Of a stretch of 64,000 nucleotides of DNA, positions 17,472 through 26,698 are shown piece by piece. Within the stretch, counting starts at the first letter, position 1. Every line of letters starts with the position of its first letter. The position numbers and the translations under genes were made by a program. The stretch covers positions 47,048-111,047 of the forward strand of contig CAKPGC010000003.1 in the NCBI GenBank assembly GCA_934154445.1, read 5' to 3'. The stretch is from an uncultured Clostridia bacterium (lineage in GTDB: Bacteria > Bacillota > Clostridia > TANB77 > CAG-508). The notes under the pieces are model-generated. The model saw only the letters and a program-made list of their open reading frames with translations, was not told the origin of the DNA and ran no database searches.

Positions 17472-19118
17472 ATGGAGATGAGAAGAAGATTACCAATAGG
17501 AGTGGAATTGGTAAAAAGAGGAGTTGTAACAGAATCTGATATTGAAAAAGCATTAGAATATCAAAGAGATCATCCAAATATTAAGTTAGGAGATATATTA
17601 CATATTTTAAACGTATGTGATGGAGAAAAATTAATACAAAGCATAGCTGAAATACTAGGTGAAAGAGGAATATTATTAACTTCAAATTCGTTAAAAATAA
17701 AACCAACAGAATATATATCTTTAGAAAATTGCAAAAAATATAAATGTATACCTTTTGAAATAAATGGAAGCAAAATAAAAGTATGCTTTACTGATAAAAT
17801 GACAGGTGGAAAAACAGATCCTGTTAAAATGTTGTTATTAAGTAAAGGTCTCGTTATGGAATCTTATATAACATTTGAAAATGAGATAGAAAAAATAATA
17901 AATTCATTAGAAGGAGATAAACGTCAAGATATAACTCAAACAACAGCATCAACATCATCAGCATCAATGATTGAATTAATAGATAGCATTATAAGAACAG
18001 GTATGGAAAAAAGAGCAAGTGACATACACATAGAACCATTAGCAAATGAAATAAGAGTTAGATATAGAATAGATGGAGAATTGTTTACAGCAGCAACAAT
18101 TTCAAAAGAAAAACAGCAACAAGTAATAGGAAGATTAAAAGCTATATCAAATATGCACCAAGAAAAACAAGAGGCTCAGGATGGTAGAATTTTATTATAT
18201 GATGATTATAATATTCGTGTTTCCTCACAACCAAATGTATGTGGAGAAAAATTTGTTTTAAGACTATTAAAGAAAAATGAAGATATTAGAAATATATTTG
18301 AATTAGGATATCCAGGAACAGAGGCAGAGTTTAAGAAGAGTTTTAATAAGAAGAATAGTATAACAATTATAGCAGCCCCAACTGGAGCAGGAAAAACAAC
18401 AACATTATATAGTATAGTAGACTATTTAAACTCATCAGAAATCAATATTACAACAATAGAAGACCCTGTTGAAATAAGAATTGATGGATTAAATCAAATA
18501 GAAATTGGAAATAAATCAACATTTTCAGGAGCATTAAGAACAGTTTTAAGACAAGACCCTGACATAATATTACTAGGAGAAATAAGAGATCAAGAAACTG
18601 CAGAAATAGCTGTACAAGCTGGACAAACAGGACACTATGTATTATCTACAATTCACACAATAGATTCAATAGAAGTTGTAAATAGATTGAGAAAAATGGG
18701 ACTATCTGACTATGATATATCAAGTACACTTGCAACATCAGTATCACAAAGATTAGTAAGAAAAATATGCCCAAATTGTAGAAAAGAAAGAGAATTTACT
18801 CAAGAAGAAAAAGATATAATTTCTAAAATTGCAGCAAAATATGGAGAAGAAATAAACTTTGATAATTTAAAAACTTATGATGCTGTAGGATGCAAAAAAT
18901 GTAACAATTTTGGGTATTATGGAAGAATAGGAATTTTTGAAGTATTAGATATAACTGATGAAATAAAAGAACTTATTGTAAAAGGAGCTTCAACAATAGA
19001 AATAAGAAATAAAGCTCTAGAACAAAATTATAAGCCATTGGTTATGGATGGAATACACAAAATACTACATGGTGAGACAACATTAGAAGAATTAAATAGA
19101 CAACTTATATTATATTAA
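17472..19118 (+). CDS. pilB: Type IV pilus extension ATPase PilB
   Basis: 548 residues. N-terminal MshEN-like domain (IGVELVKRGVVTESDIEKAL), then a GspE-type ATPase: Walker A APTGAGKTTT (K308), Asp box, Walker B LLGEIRDQETAEIA, and the tetracysteine zinc motif CPNCRKE...CKKCNNFGYYGR typical of PilB and absent from PilT. Cytoplasmic hexamer powering pilus extension. GAAAGGATG upstream. Confidence 0.94.
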   Translation: MEMRRRLPIGVELVKRGVVTESDIEKALEYQRDHPNIKLGDILHILNVCDGEKLIQSIAEILGERGILLTSNSLKIKPTEYISLENCKKYKCIPFEINGSKIKVCFTDKMTGGKTDPVKMLLLSKGLVMESYITFENEIEKIINSLEGDKRQDITQTTASTSSASMIELIDSIIRTGMEKRASDIHIEPLANEIRVRYRIDGELFTAATISKEKQQQVIGRLKAISNMHQEKQEAQDGRILLYDDYNIRVSSQPNVCGEKFVLRLLKKNEDIRNIFELGYPGTEAEFKKSFNKKNSITIIAAPTGAGKTTTLYSIVDYLNSSEINITTIEDPVEIRIDGLNQIEIGNKSTFSGALRTVLRQDPDIILLGEIRDQETAEIAVQAGQTGHYVLSTIHTIDSIEVVNRLRKMGLSDYDISSTLATSVSQRLVRKICPNCRKEREFTQEEKDIISKIAAKYGEEINFDNLKTYDAVGCKKCNNFGYYGRIGIFEVLDITDEIKELIVKGASTIEIRNKALEQNYKPLVMDGIHKILHGETTLEELNRQLILY

Positions 19119-19141
19119 ACAAAAGAAAGGGGAAAATTGCC

Positions 19142-20245
19142 ATGAACATGGACAAAATTTTAGATACAGCTATAGAAAAAGATGCATCAGACGTACATCT
19201 AGTATCAGGAAATAAACCTATGCTTAGAATCTCAAGAGAACTAATTGCAATAGATGACATGGATATTTTAACACCAGAAGATATGAATGAAATGTATGAT
19301 TATTTAGTTAGAGGAAATGTAGATAAAGATGAAGTATTTAATACCACAAGAAAGTTGGACTCGTCTTATGAATATAAAGGTATACGTTTAAGAGTAAATA
19401 TATCATTATCAAATGATGTACCATTATGTACATTAAGACTTATAAAAAGTACATTACCACCTTATGAATCATTAGGATTACCAGATATTATAAGAAGAAT
19501 GACATATCAACCACAGGGATTAATATTGGTAACAGGAAAAACAAACTCTGGTAAAACTACAACATTAAATGCTTTAATAAATGAAATAAATGAAACACAA
19601 AATAAAAAAATATTAACATTAGAAAACCCAGTAGAATATAAACATTCTTCAAAAAAATCCTTAATAGTACAAAAAGAAATAGGAAAAGGAAGAGATAGTT
19701 TAACATTTAGCGACGGTGTAAAAAACTCATTAAGAGAAGACTGCGATATCCTAGTAATAGGGGAAATTAGGGATAAAGTAACAATGGAAGCAGCAATTGA
19801 AATGGCAGAATCAGGACATTTAGTAATAGGAACATTACATACTAAATCTTGTGCAGAAACAATAGACAGAATGATAAACTTCTATGAAGTAAGAGATCAG
19901 TCAAGTGTAAAGTATTTATTATCTTCATTACTAAAACTTGTAGTATCACAAAGATTATTAAAAGGTAGAGAAGGAAAATTAGTATTAGTGCCTGAAGTAA
20001 TGGTTGTAGATAATATAGTTTCTGGAATAATAAGAAAAGATAAAATAAGTGTATCAGAAATAGAAGATGCAATTCAAAGTTCTGATAAAGGAAGCATAGG
20101 GTTAATAAACTCTATAGCAACATTATTTGTAGAAGATAAAATAACATTAGAGCAAGCAAAAGCACAAATAGAAGAAAAAAATATTGAAGTATTAAATAGA
20201 ACAATAATGCAAATGAAAATAAGAAGAGACAGTAATAGAAAATAA
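19142..20245 (+). CDS. pilT: Type IV pilus retraction ATPase PilT
   Basis: 367 residues, short N-domain, no zinc motif. Walker A TGKTNSGKTTTL (K138), Walker B ILVIGEIRDKVTME, His box GTLHTKSCAETIDRMI. Retraction motor paralogous to PilB, placed directly after it (23 bases). AAAGGGG site. Confidence 0.92.
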   Translation: MNMDKILDTAIEKDASDVHLVSGNKPMLRISRELIAIDDMDILTPEDMNEMYDYLVRGNVDKDEVFNTTRKLDSSYEYKGIRLRVNISLSNDVPLCTLRLIKSTLPPYESLGLPDIIRRMTYQPQGLILVTGKTNSGKTTTLNALINEINETQNKKILTLENPVEYKHSSKKSLIVQKEIGKGRDSLTFSDGVKNSLREDCDILVIGEIRDKVTMEAAIEMAESGHLVIGTLHTKSCAETIDRMINFYEVRDQSSVKYLLSSLLKLVVSQRLLKGREGKLVLVPEVMVVDNIVSGIIRKDKISVSEIEDAIQSSDKGSIGLINSIATLFVEDKITLEQAKAQIEEKNIEVLNRTIMQMKIRRDSNRK

Positions 20246-20262
20246 AATAGGAGGTGATGATA

Positions 20263-21603
20263 ATGCCCACATATATGTATAAGGCTGCAACAAGTAACGG
20301 ATTAATTGTAAAAAATAGAGTTGAAGCATCTAGCAAGCAAAATTTGCTAAGAACATTAAAAGAAAATGATTTGATGCCAATTACAATAGAACAAATTGCA
20401 TATTCAGCTAAGAAGAAAAAAGCTAAAAAGAAAAACATAAAAGACATTGAAGAAATAATGAAGAATGTAAATACAACACAGATAACTACTAAAAAAACAT
20501 CAACAACTAAAGAAAAAATAAATATGTATTTATCAAAAACAGAAAGAATAACAAGTAGAGATTTGGTTATATTTACACAAAACTTTTATCTATTAAAAAA
20601 GGCAAATTTTAATAATATTCATGCATTAAAAACAATAATAGATAGTACAGAAAATATTACATTTAAAGGAATTATAGAAGATATCTTAGCAGGTGTTGAA
20701 GCTGGTGAAAACATGTATACAACAATGGAATATTATTCAGATGTATTCCCATATATATATATAAATATGATTAAAGTTGGAGAATTATCAGGATCACTTA
20801 CAAATTCTTTAGACCAGGCAATAAAATATTTAGATTCATCAGCAGCATTAAATAAAAAAATAAAAGGAATATTAATACCAAATGTAGTACAATTTATATT
20901 ATTAATAGTAATGTTATTTGTTGGAACAATAGTTGCAATACCAGCTATTCAAAATGTATATGATTCATTTGGTACAAGCACTAAATTGCCTGCATTAACA
21001 ATATGGTTCCAAGGGGTAGTAAATTGGATTATGGCATACTGGTATATCCCAACAATAATAATATTAGCTATAATAGCAGCGATAATATTTTATATAAATA
21101 CACCAAAAGGAAAATATAATTTTGACTATTTTAAATATAAAATGCCTATATTCGGACAATTAATATTTGCCTTGGATTTTTCGAGATTAATGAAAGCTAT
21201 GCTTTTAAATTTAAATAATGGAATGAGAATACAAGAAGCAATAGAAGTAAGTAAAAATGTAGTACAAAATTATGTTATGCTATCTATTATCGAAACTTCA
21301 TTGAACAACATAATTATAGGTGACTCTTGGATTGAACCATTTGAAAAATCAGGACTAGCCAAACCAATGATAACAGAAATGTTAAGAATTGGTATGCAAA
21401 CAGACTTACCAGAAATGATGGAAAAACTAGTTGATTATATGGAAATAGATATCGATAATATAATGCAAAAAATCATAAAAGTATTGCCTGAAACAGTATA
21501 TATGATAGTTGGAGTTGTTTTAATATTCTTCGTATTAGTAGTATTAGTACCATGTATTCAAGCTTATATGGGAGGATGGCTATTTGATGCAGCAGGATTA
21601 TAA
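20263..21603 (+). CDS. pilC: Type IV pilus inner-membrane platform protein PilC
   Basis: 446 residues from the ATG at 20263 (AGGAGGTGAT site). Starts MPTYMYKAATSNGLIVKNRVEA, as GspF/PilC proteins do. A lysine-rich linker (~47-85) precedes two GspF repeats (LVIFTQNFYLLKKA...; FALDFSRLMKAMLLN...), with membrane helices near 210-230, 260-285 and at the C-terminus. The membrane platform on which PilB and PilT act. Confidence 0.92.
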   Translation: MPTYMYKAATSNGLIVKNRVEASSKQNLLRTLKENDLMPITIEQIAYSAKKKKAKKKNIKDIEEIMKNVNTTQITTKKTSTTKEKINMYLSKTERITSRDLVIFTQNFYLLKKANFNNIHALKTIIDSTENITFKGIIEDILAGVEAGENMYTTMEYYSDVFPYIYINMIKVGELSGSLTNSLDQAIKYLDSSAALNKKIKGILIPNVVQFILLIVMLFVGTIVAIPAIQNVYDSFGTSTKLPALTIWFQGVVNWIMAYWYIPTIIILAIIAAIIFYINTPKGKYNFDYFKYKMPIFGQLIFALDFSRLMKAMLLNLNNGMRIQEAIEVSKNVVQNYVMLSIIETSLNNIIIGDSWIEPFEKSGLAKPMITEMLRIGMQTDLPEMMEKLVDYMEIDIDNIMQKIIKVLPETVYMIVGVVLIFFVLVVLVPCIQAYMGGWLFDAAGL

Positions 21604-21610
21604 AAAAGAA

Positions 21611-21640
21611 AGATTAGAGGGCAACCTCTAATCTTATCTT
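21611..21640 (+). terminator. Terminator of the pilus operon
   Basis: AGATTAGAGG GCAA CCTCTAATCT, a 10-bp stem with a tetraloop, followed by TATCTTT. Confidence 0.7.
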
Positions 21641-21654
21641 TATAGGAGAAAAAT

Positions 21655-22545
21655 ATGAAAATAGGAATAGATCTAGGAGGAAGCCATATCGCAATAGGAG
21701 TTATAAACAAAGATGGCTTTATAGTAGAAAAAGTAGAAAAAAGACTCTTAGCAAAAGACAAAAAAGACATAAGAACTGCAATAGAAAGCTATATAATAGA
21801 AAATGTAAAAGACCTAAAAGAAAAATACAAAATAACAGAAATAGGAATAGCAGTTCCAGGAACGATATATAAAACAGAAATACTAAGATCTGTTAATTTG
21901 GGAGTCGAAAATTATAATCTAATAGAAAAAATAAAAACAGAAATAAACTTGCCAATTACAATAAGAAATGATGCAAAATGTGCAGCAATAGCAGAAAGCA
22001 GACTGGGAGCATTAAAAAATTATAAAAGAAGCATATTCTTAACATTAGGTACAGGTATTGGAGGTGCAGTTATTATTAATGGAAAACTGCTTGATACAGG
22101 AGAACTACCAGGATGTGAATTTGGACATATAGTCGTTCAAAAAGATGGAATAAAATGTAATTGTGGTAAAAAAGGATGCTTTGAAAAATACGCATCAATG
22201 AAAGCACTAAAAAACAATTTGAGAACATCTTTAGGACTAGATGAAACAACAAGAGGACAAGAATTATTAGACATGATAAGAAAAAATGGTGAAGATGAAA
22301 AAATAAAAAAAATAGTTGATGAATATATCGAATATTTAAGTATAGGAATAAGTAATTTAATAAATATATTTGAACCAGAAGCAGTTGGAATAGGCGGAAG
22401 TTTTGTATTTTTTGCAGATGTTTTATTAGAAAAATTAAAGAACAATATACAAGAGAAAAAATATTTATTTAATGAAAGAAAAGAATTAATAATAGTTCCA
22501 GCTGCACTTGGAAATGATGCTGGTATTATAGGAAGTTGTCAATAG
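21655..22545 (+). CDS. ROK-family sugar kinase
   Basis: 296 residues, actin-like ROK fold. GIDLGGSHIAIG phosphate loop at the N-terminus, NDAKCAAIAE, catalytic-region TLGTGIGGAVI, and zinc motif GHIVV...CNCGKKGCFEKYAS. Probably glucokinase or a related hexokinase; substrate not determinable. Followed by a TGTCAA hairpin that overlaps its stop, then a transketolase subunit gene. Confidence 0.88.
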   Translation: MKIGIDLGGSHIAIGVINKDGFIVEKVEKRLLAKDKKDIRTAIESYIIENVKDLKEKYKITEIGIAVPGTIYKTEILRSVNLGVENYNLIEKIKTEINLPITIRNDAKCAAIAESRLGALKNYKRSIFLTLGTGIGGAVIINGKLLDTGELPGCEFGHIVVQKDGIKCNCGKKGCFEKYASMKALKNNLRTSLGLDETTRGQELLDMIRKNGEDEKIKKIVDEYIEYLSIGISNLINIFEPEAVGIGGSFVFFADVLLEKLKNNIQEKKYLFNERKELIIVPAALGNDAGIIGSCQ

Positions 22546-22564
22546 GAACGTTCCTTTTTGACAA
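22536..22564. repeat. TGTCAA hairpin element, copy 3
   Basis: TTGTCAATAGGAA CG TTCCTTTTTGACAA, overlapping the ROK kinase stop codon and abutting the AAAAGGAG ribosome site of the next gene. Confidence 0.6.
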
Positions 22565-22576
22565 AAAGGAGAAAAG

Positions 22577-23500
22577 ATGGATATTAATAATAAAAAAGCT
22601 ACAAGGCAAAGTTATGGAGAAGCTTTACTTGAATTAGGAAAAGAAAATGATAAAATTGTTGTATTTGATGCCGACTTATCATCTGCAACCAAAACCAATT
22701 TATTTGCAAAGGAATTTCCAAATAGATTTTTTGACATGGGAATAGCTGAACAGAATATGATATCTACTGCTGCTGGAATGGCTACTTGTGGTAAAATTCC
22801 ATATACAAGTACATTTGCGGTTTTTGCAGCAGGAAGAGCTTACGATCAGATTAGAAATAGTATATGCTATCCTAAATTAAATGTTAAAATCTGTGCAACA
22901 CATGCAGGAATAACAGTTGGTGAGGATGGAGCAACACATCAAATGATAGAAGATATATCTTTAATGAGAACATTGCCTAATATGACTGTTATTTCGACAT
23001 CTGATGATATTCAAACAAAATGGGCAGTTAAAGAGATTAGTAAAATAGAAGAACCAGTTTATTTAAGATTATCAAGACTTGCAACACCTGTTATATATGA
23101 AGAAAATCAAAAATTTGAAATAGGAAAAGCCATTCAAATTGGAAATGGTATAGATGGTACAATATTTGCTACAGGAGTAACAGTATCAGAAGCAATAAAA
23201 GCACAAGAAAATCTAAAAAATAAAGGAATAAATGTTAGAGTAGTTGATATTCACACAATAAAACCAATTGATAGAGAAATGGTTATAAAATGTGCAAAAG
23301 AAACTAAAAAATTAATATCAATAGAAGACCATAATATTATTGGTGGATTGGGCTCTGCTATTTCAGAAGTACTTACAGATGAATATCCAACAAAACTTAT
23401 AAGATTAGGTATAAAAGATACTTTTGGAAAATCAGGTAAAGCAGAAGAACTTATGAAATTCTTTGAAATTACGGCTCAAAATATAGAAGAATTATTTTAA
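22577..23500 (+). CDS. Transketolase, C-terminal subunit
   Basis: 307 residues, the pyrimidine-binding and C-terminal domains of a two-chain transketolase: MGIAEQNMISTAAGMA (catalytic Glu of the TPP proton relay), THAGITVGEDGATHQMIEDI, and C-terminal KPIDREMVIKCAKETKKLISIEDH. A partner N-terminal subunit is needed and is usually just upstream; here that place is taken by a ROK kinase. Pentose phosphate pathway, with rpe in the same window at 37768. Confidence 0.88.
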   Translation: MDINNKKATRQSYGEALLELGKENDKIVVFDADLSSATKTNLFAKEFPNRFFDMGIAEQNMISTAAGMATCGKIPYTSTFAVFAAGRAYDQIRNSICYPKLNVKICATHAGITVGEDGATHQMIEDISLMRTLPNMTVISTSDDIQTKWAVKEISKIEEPVYLRLSRLATPVIYEENQKFEIGKAIQIGNGIDGTIFATGVTVSEAIKAQENLKNKGINVRVVDIHTIKPIDREMVIKCAKETKKLISIEDHNIIGGLGSAISEVLTDEYPTKLIRLGIKDTFGKSGKAEELMKFFEITAQNIEELF

Positions 23501-23518
23501 AAATATTTATAAAAATGT

Positions 23519-23567
23519 AAAAATAAAAAATCAAAAAGAACCAAAAACTTCATGATTTTTTATTTTT
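23519..23567 (+). terminator. Terminator after the transketolase subunit
   Basis: AAAAATAAAAAATCA / TGATTTTTTATTTTT inverted repeat ending in T-rich sequence. The rest of the 268-base gap to ftsE shows no gene. Confidence 0.55.
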
Positions 23568-23768
23568 ATTTTTCCCAAAAATTTCTAGCGAATTTTTAGT
23601 GAAAAGTATTGCAAAAAACGACTTTTATTGATATGATTTAAATGAAAAAGAATAAGTAATTTTAATGGAATATTATAGCAAAGCAATAAGATTTGTTATA
23701 TCAAATTTTAAAAAATTTTGGTATGATAATAAAAGTAGCCAAGCTTAGTGAAAGGGAAGAAATAAAAA

Positions 23769-24455
23769 ATGATAGAATTTAGAAATGTATCAAAAACTTA
23801 TGACACAGGAACTAAAGCAGTAAAAAATGCGAACTTTATAATTGATAAAGGAGAATTTGCATTCTTAGTTGGTTCATCAGGAAGCGGAAAATCAACTTTA
23901 ATAAAATTAATCTTAAAAGAAGAAGAACCAACATCAGGAAATATAATAATAAATGGAAAAGATACAACTTTCTTAAAACAAAGTAGAGTACCATATTTAA
24001 GAAGAAGCATGGGAGTTGTATTTCAAGATTTTAGACTATTACCAGACAAAACTGTATATGACAATGTTGCTTATGCAATGTATATAGTAAGAGCAACACC
24101 AAGACATATAAGAAGACAAGTTCCAATGGTATTATCATTAGTAGGGCTAAGTGGAAAAGCAAAAATGTATCCAAATGAACTATCAGGAGGAGAACAACAA
24201 AGAGTTGCATTAGCAAGAGCCTTAGTAAATAATCCATCCATGTTAATAGCAGACGAACCAACAGGAAATTTAGACCCAGATACAGCATGGGATATAATGA
24301 ATCTATTAAATGAAATAAACATGAGAGGAACGACAGTAGTAGTTGCAACACACGCAAAAGATATAGTAGATAAAATGAAGAAGAGAGTAATACATATTAA
24401 CAAGGGCGAAATAGTAAGAGATGATAAAAAAGGTGGTTATGATTGTGAAATATAA
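23769..24455 (+). CDS. ftsE: Cell-division ABC transporter ATPase FtsE
   Basis: 228 residues. Walker A GSSGSGKSTLI, signature LSGGEQQRVALARAL, Walker B LIADEPTGNLDP. Works with FtsX to activate murein hydrolases at the septum or during sporulation. AAGGGAAG site; overlaps ftsX. Confidence 0.94.
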   Translation: MIEFRNVSKTYDTGTKAVKNANFIIDKGEFAFLVGSSGSGKSTLIKLILKEEEPTSGNIIINGKDTTFLKQSRVPYLRRSMGVVFQDFRLLPDKTVYDNVAYAMYIVRATPRHIRRQVPMVLSLVGLSGKAKMYPNELSGGEQQRVALARALVNNPSMLIADEPTGNLDPDTAWDIMNLLNEINMRGTTVVVATHAKDIVDKMKKRVIHINKGEIVRDDKKGGYDCEI

Positions 24456-25341
24456 TAGATTTGGATATTTAATAGGCGAAGGTTTTAGCAACGTATTTAA
24501 AAATAAAAAATCTACAGGTGCATCATTAATGATAATGTGTGCAACAATGATAATATTTGGAATATTTTTAATGCTTGGAGAAAATATAAATCATTTTGTA
24601 GATGATATAAAGTCTGAACAAGGATTTCAAGTGTTTTTAATAAATGACGCAACTGATGAACAAATTCAAGAGGTTGGAGATAAAATAAGAGCTATAAAAG
24701 GTGTGAGCACAGTTGACTTTAAAGATAAAGAATATGCTATGAACTTTATGAAGGAAAAGTTTGGAGATAAGTCAGAACTATTAGATGGATATGATTATGA
24801 TTTCTTCTCAACATCTTATATAGTAACACTAACAGATTTAAAATTAAGTAAAGACGTTCAAAACGAAATATTACAATTTGATAATGTAAAAAAAATAACA
24901 AGTAGTGATGAAACAGTAACAACATTATTAAATGTAGCAAACGGAATAAAAATAATTACAGGAGTAATATTAATACTTTTAGTAATTATATCAATATTTA
25001 TTATATCAAATACAATAAAATTAACAGTACATGCAAGAAGAAAAGAAATATCAATTATGAAATATGTTGGAGCAACAAATAGTTTTATAAGATGGCCATT
25101 TATTGTTGAAGGTATGATAATAGGAATTTTAGCAAGTTTAATATCAATTGTACTTGTTGGTGGAGCATATAGCATATTAGCTGAACAAGCTGTAAATAAT
25201 TCATTTATGATAAAAATTGGATTAAGTTTATTAAGCTTTAAAGACATGATATCATCAATAATAGTTGTATACATGTTACTAGGAATAGGAATAGGAGCAC
25301 TAGGAAGTGTAATCTCAATGAGAAAATACTTAAAAGTATAA
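24445..25341 (+). CDS. ftsX: Cell-division ABC transporter permease FtsX
   Basis: 298 residues from GTG at 24445 (AGGTGG 8 bases upstream); the ATG at 24439 has too short a spacing. Starts KYNRFGYLIGEGFSNVF, then TM1, a large extracellular loop (~45-165) and three more membrane helices, ending with RKYLKV. Overlaps ftsE by 11 bases. The two secreted coiled-coil M23 proteins that follow are the expected partners of the FtsX loop. Confidence 0.92.
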   Translation: MKYNRFGYLIGEGFSNVFKNKKSTGASLMIMCATMIIFGIFLMLGENINHFVDDIKSEQGFQVFLINDATDEQIQEVGDKIRAIKGVSTVDFKDKEYAMNFMKEKFGDKSELLDGYDYDFFSTSYIVTLTDLKLSKDVQNEILQFDNVKKITSSDETVTTLLNVANGIKIITGVILILLVIISIFIISNTIKLTVHARRKEISIMKYVGATNSFIRWPFIVEGMIIGILASLISIVLVGGAYSILAEQAVNNSFMIKIGLSLLSFKDMISSIIVVYMLLGIGIGALGSVISMRKYLKV

Positions 25342-25444
25342 AATTTTAGGTGATGATGAGCGAAGATGCTCTAGATTTGGCAGACAAAATTTTAGAAAAA
25401 TTTTGGATGACGATGAGCGAACGAAGAGAGCGAAAGGAGAAAAC

Positions 25445-26662
25445 ATGCGTAAAATTTTATGTATTGTTTTAATCTTACTAATTTGTTTCGTAACAACATT
25501 TACTTATGCGGAAAACGAAAGTGAAAATAATTCAACAAATTTGCAAACACAAGATTTACAAACACAAAAAAACGAATTACAAAACCAATTAAACGATGCA
25601 AATGGAGAATTAGATGAAGTACAAAGCAGTTTATCTGAAAATTTGCAACAGGTAGAAAAATTAGATGAAAAAATTTCATCATCAGAACAAGAATTAGAAG
25701 AACAAGAAAGTAAGATTACAAATTTAAAAGAGTCTATTAGTACAATAGAGACAGAATTAAATACAGTAACTGAAAAATATGAAAAACAAAGAAAAATGTT
25801 TGAACAAAGGCTAGTAGCAATATATGAAGCGGGAGAAACCCAATATTTGGATATATTGTTAAAATCTAAAAGTCTTTCAGATTTTTTATCAAGTTATTAT
25901 ATAATAACAGAATTAGCAGAATTAGATAATGATTTAATAAATGAATTAGAACAAAAAAAGAAGACAATAGATTTGTCAAGGCAAAAATTAGAAAATGAAA
26001 AAGAAGAATTAGCAACAATAATTGAAAATCAAACAAGAGTATCAAGAACATTACAAAATACGAAAAAATTAAGAGAAAGTTTTATAGCAAAACTTTCAGA
26101 CGAAGAAAAGCAATTACAAAATAAAATTGATGAAATAAACGAGCAGTATCAAATAGTAAATAATCAAATATTAGCTTTAGTACAGCAAGGAATTGATTCT
26201 ACATATATAGGAGGAGAGCTAGCATGGCCAGTTCCTGGATATACAAGAATAACATCAAAATATGCGATGAGAGTACATCCAATAACTGGACAATACAAAT
26301 TACATACAGGTGTAGATATTGGGGCACCAGAAGGTGCAAATTTCGTTGCTGCAAATGATGGAATTGTTACAAAAGCTGAGATGAACACAGCTTATGGAAA
26401 TATGGTAATAATTGACCACGGTGGAGGAATATCAACATTATATGCACATGGCTCTGCGATACTAGTAGAAGTTGGACAAAGCGTAAAAAGAGGAGAAGCA
26501 GTACTAAAAGTTGGCTCAACTGGATATTCAACAGGACCACATGCACATTTTGAGGTAAGAATAAATGGTATAACAACAGACCCACTTCCATATATAACAA
26601 ATGGATTGATTCCAGGTGAGGAAAGTGATAGTGATCAGAATTTAGATAATGCTACTAATTAA
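25445..26662 (+). CDS. Secreted coiled-coil M23 peptidase, EnvC/PcsB-like
   Basis: 405 residues from ATG 25445 (AAAGGAG). Signal peptide ILCIVLILLICFVTTFTYA, long coiled coil (~25-240), then an M23 LytM domain with HTGVDIGAPEG, IDHGGGISTLYAHG and PHAHFEVRING, so all zinc ligands (HxxxD, HxH) are kept and it may itself cut peptidoglycan. Immediately downstream of ftsEX, like the FtsEX-dependent activators. Confidence 0.9.
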   Translation: MRKILCIVLILLICFVTTFTYAENESENNSTNLQTQDLQTQKNELQNQLNDANGELDEVQSSLSENLQQVEKLDEKISSSEQELEEQESKITNLKESISTIETELNTVTEKYEKQRKMFEQRLVAIYEAGETQYLDILLKSKSLSDFLSSYYIITELAELDNDLINELEQKKKTIDLSRQKLENEKEELATIIENQTRVSRTLQNTKKLRESFIAKLSDEEKQLQNKIDEINEQYQIVNNQILALVQQGIDSTYIGGELAWPVPGYTRITSKYAMRVHPITGQYKLHTGVDIGAPEGANFVAANDGIVTKAEMNTAYGNMVIIDHGGGISTLYAHGSAILVEVGQSVKRGEAVLKVGSTGYSTGPHAHFEVRINGITTDPLPYITNGLIPGEESDSDQNLDNATN

Positions 26663-26698
26663 TTTGCAATAAAACAAACGAAAAGGAGTGAAAAATAT

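Noticed and set aside
25341..25440. Repeated GATGA-GAGCGAA motif between ftsX and the M23 gene as a possible small gene
   Set aside because: Two imperfect short direct repeats without a ribosome site or coding pattern.
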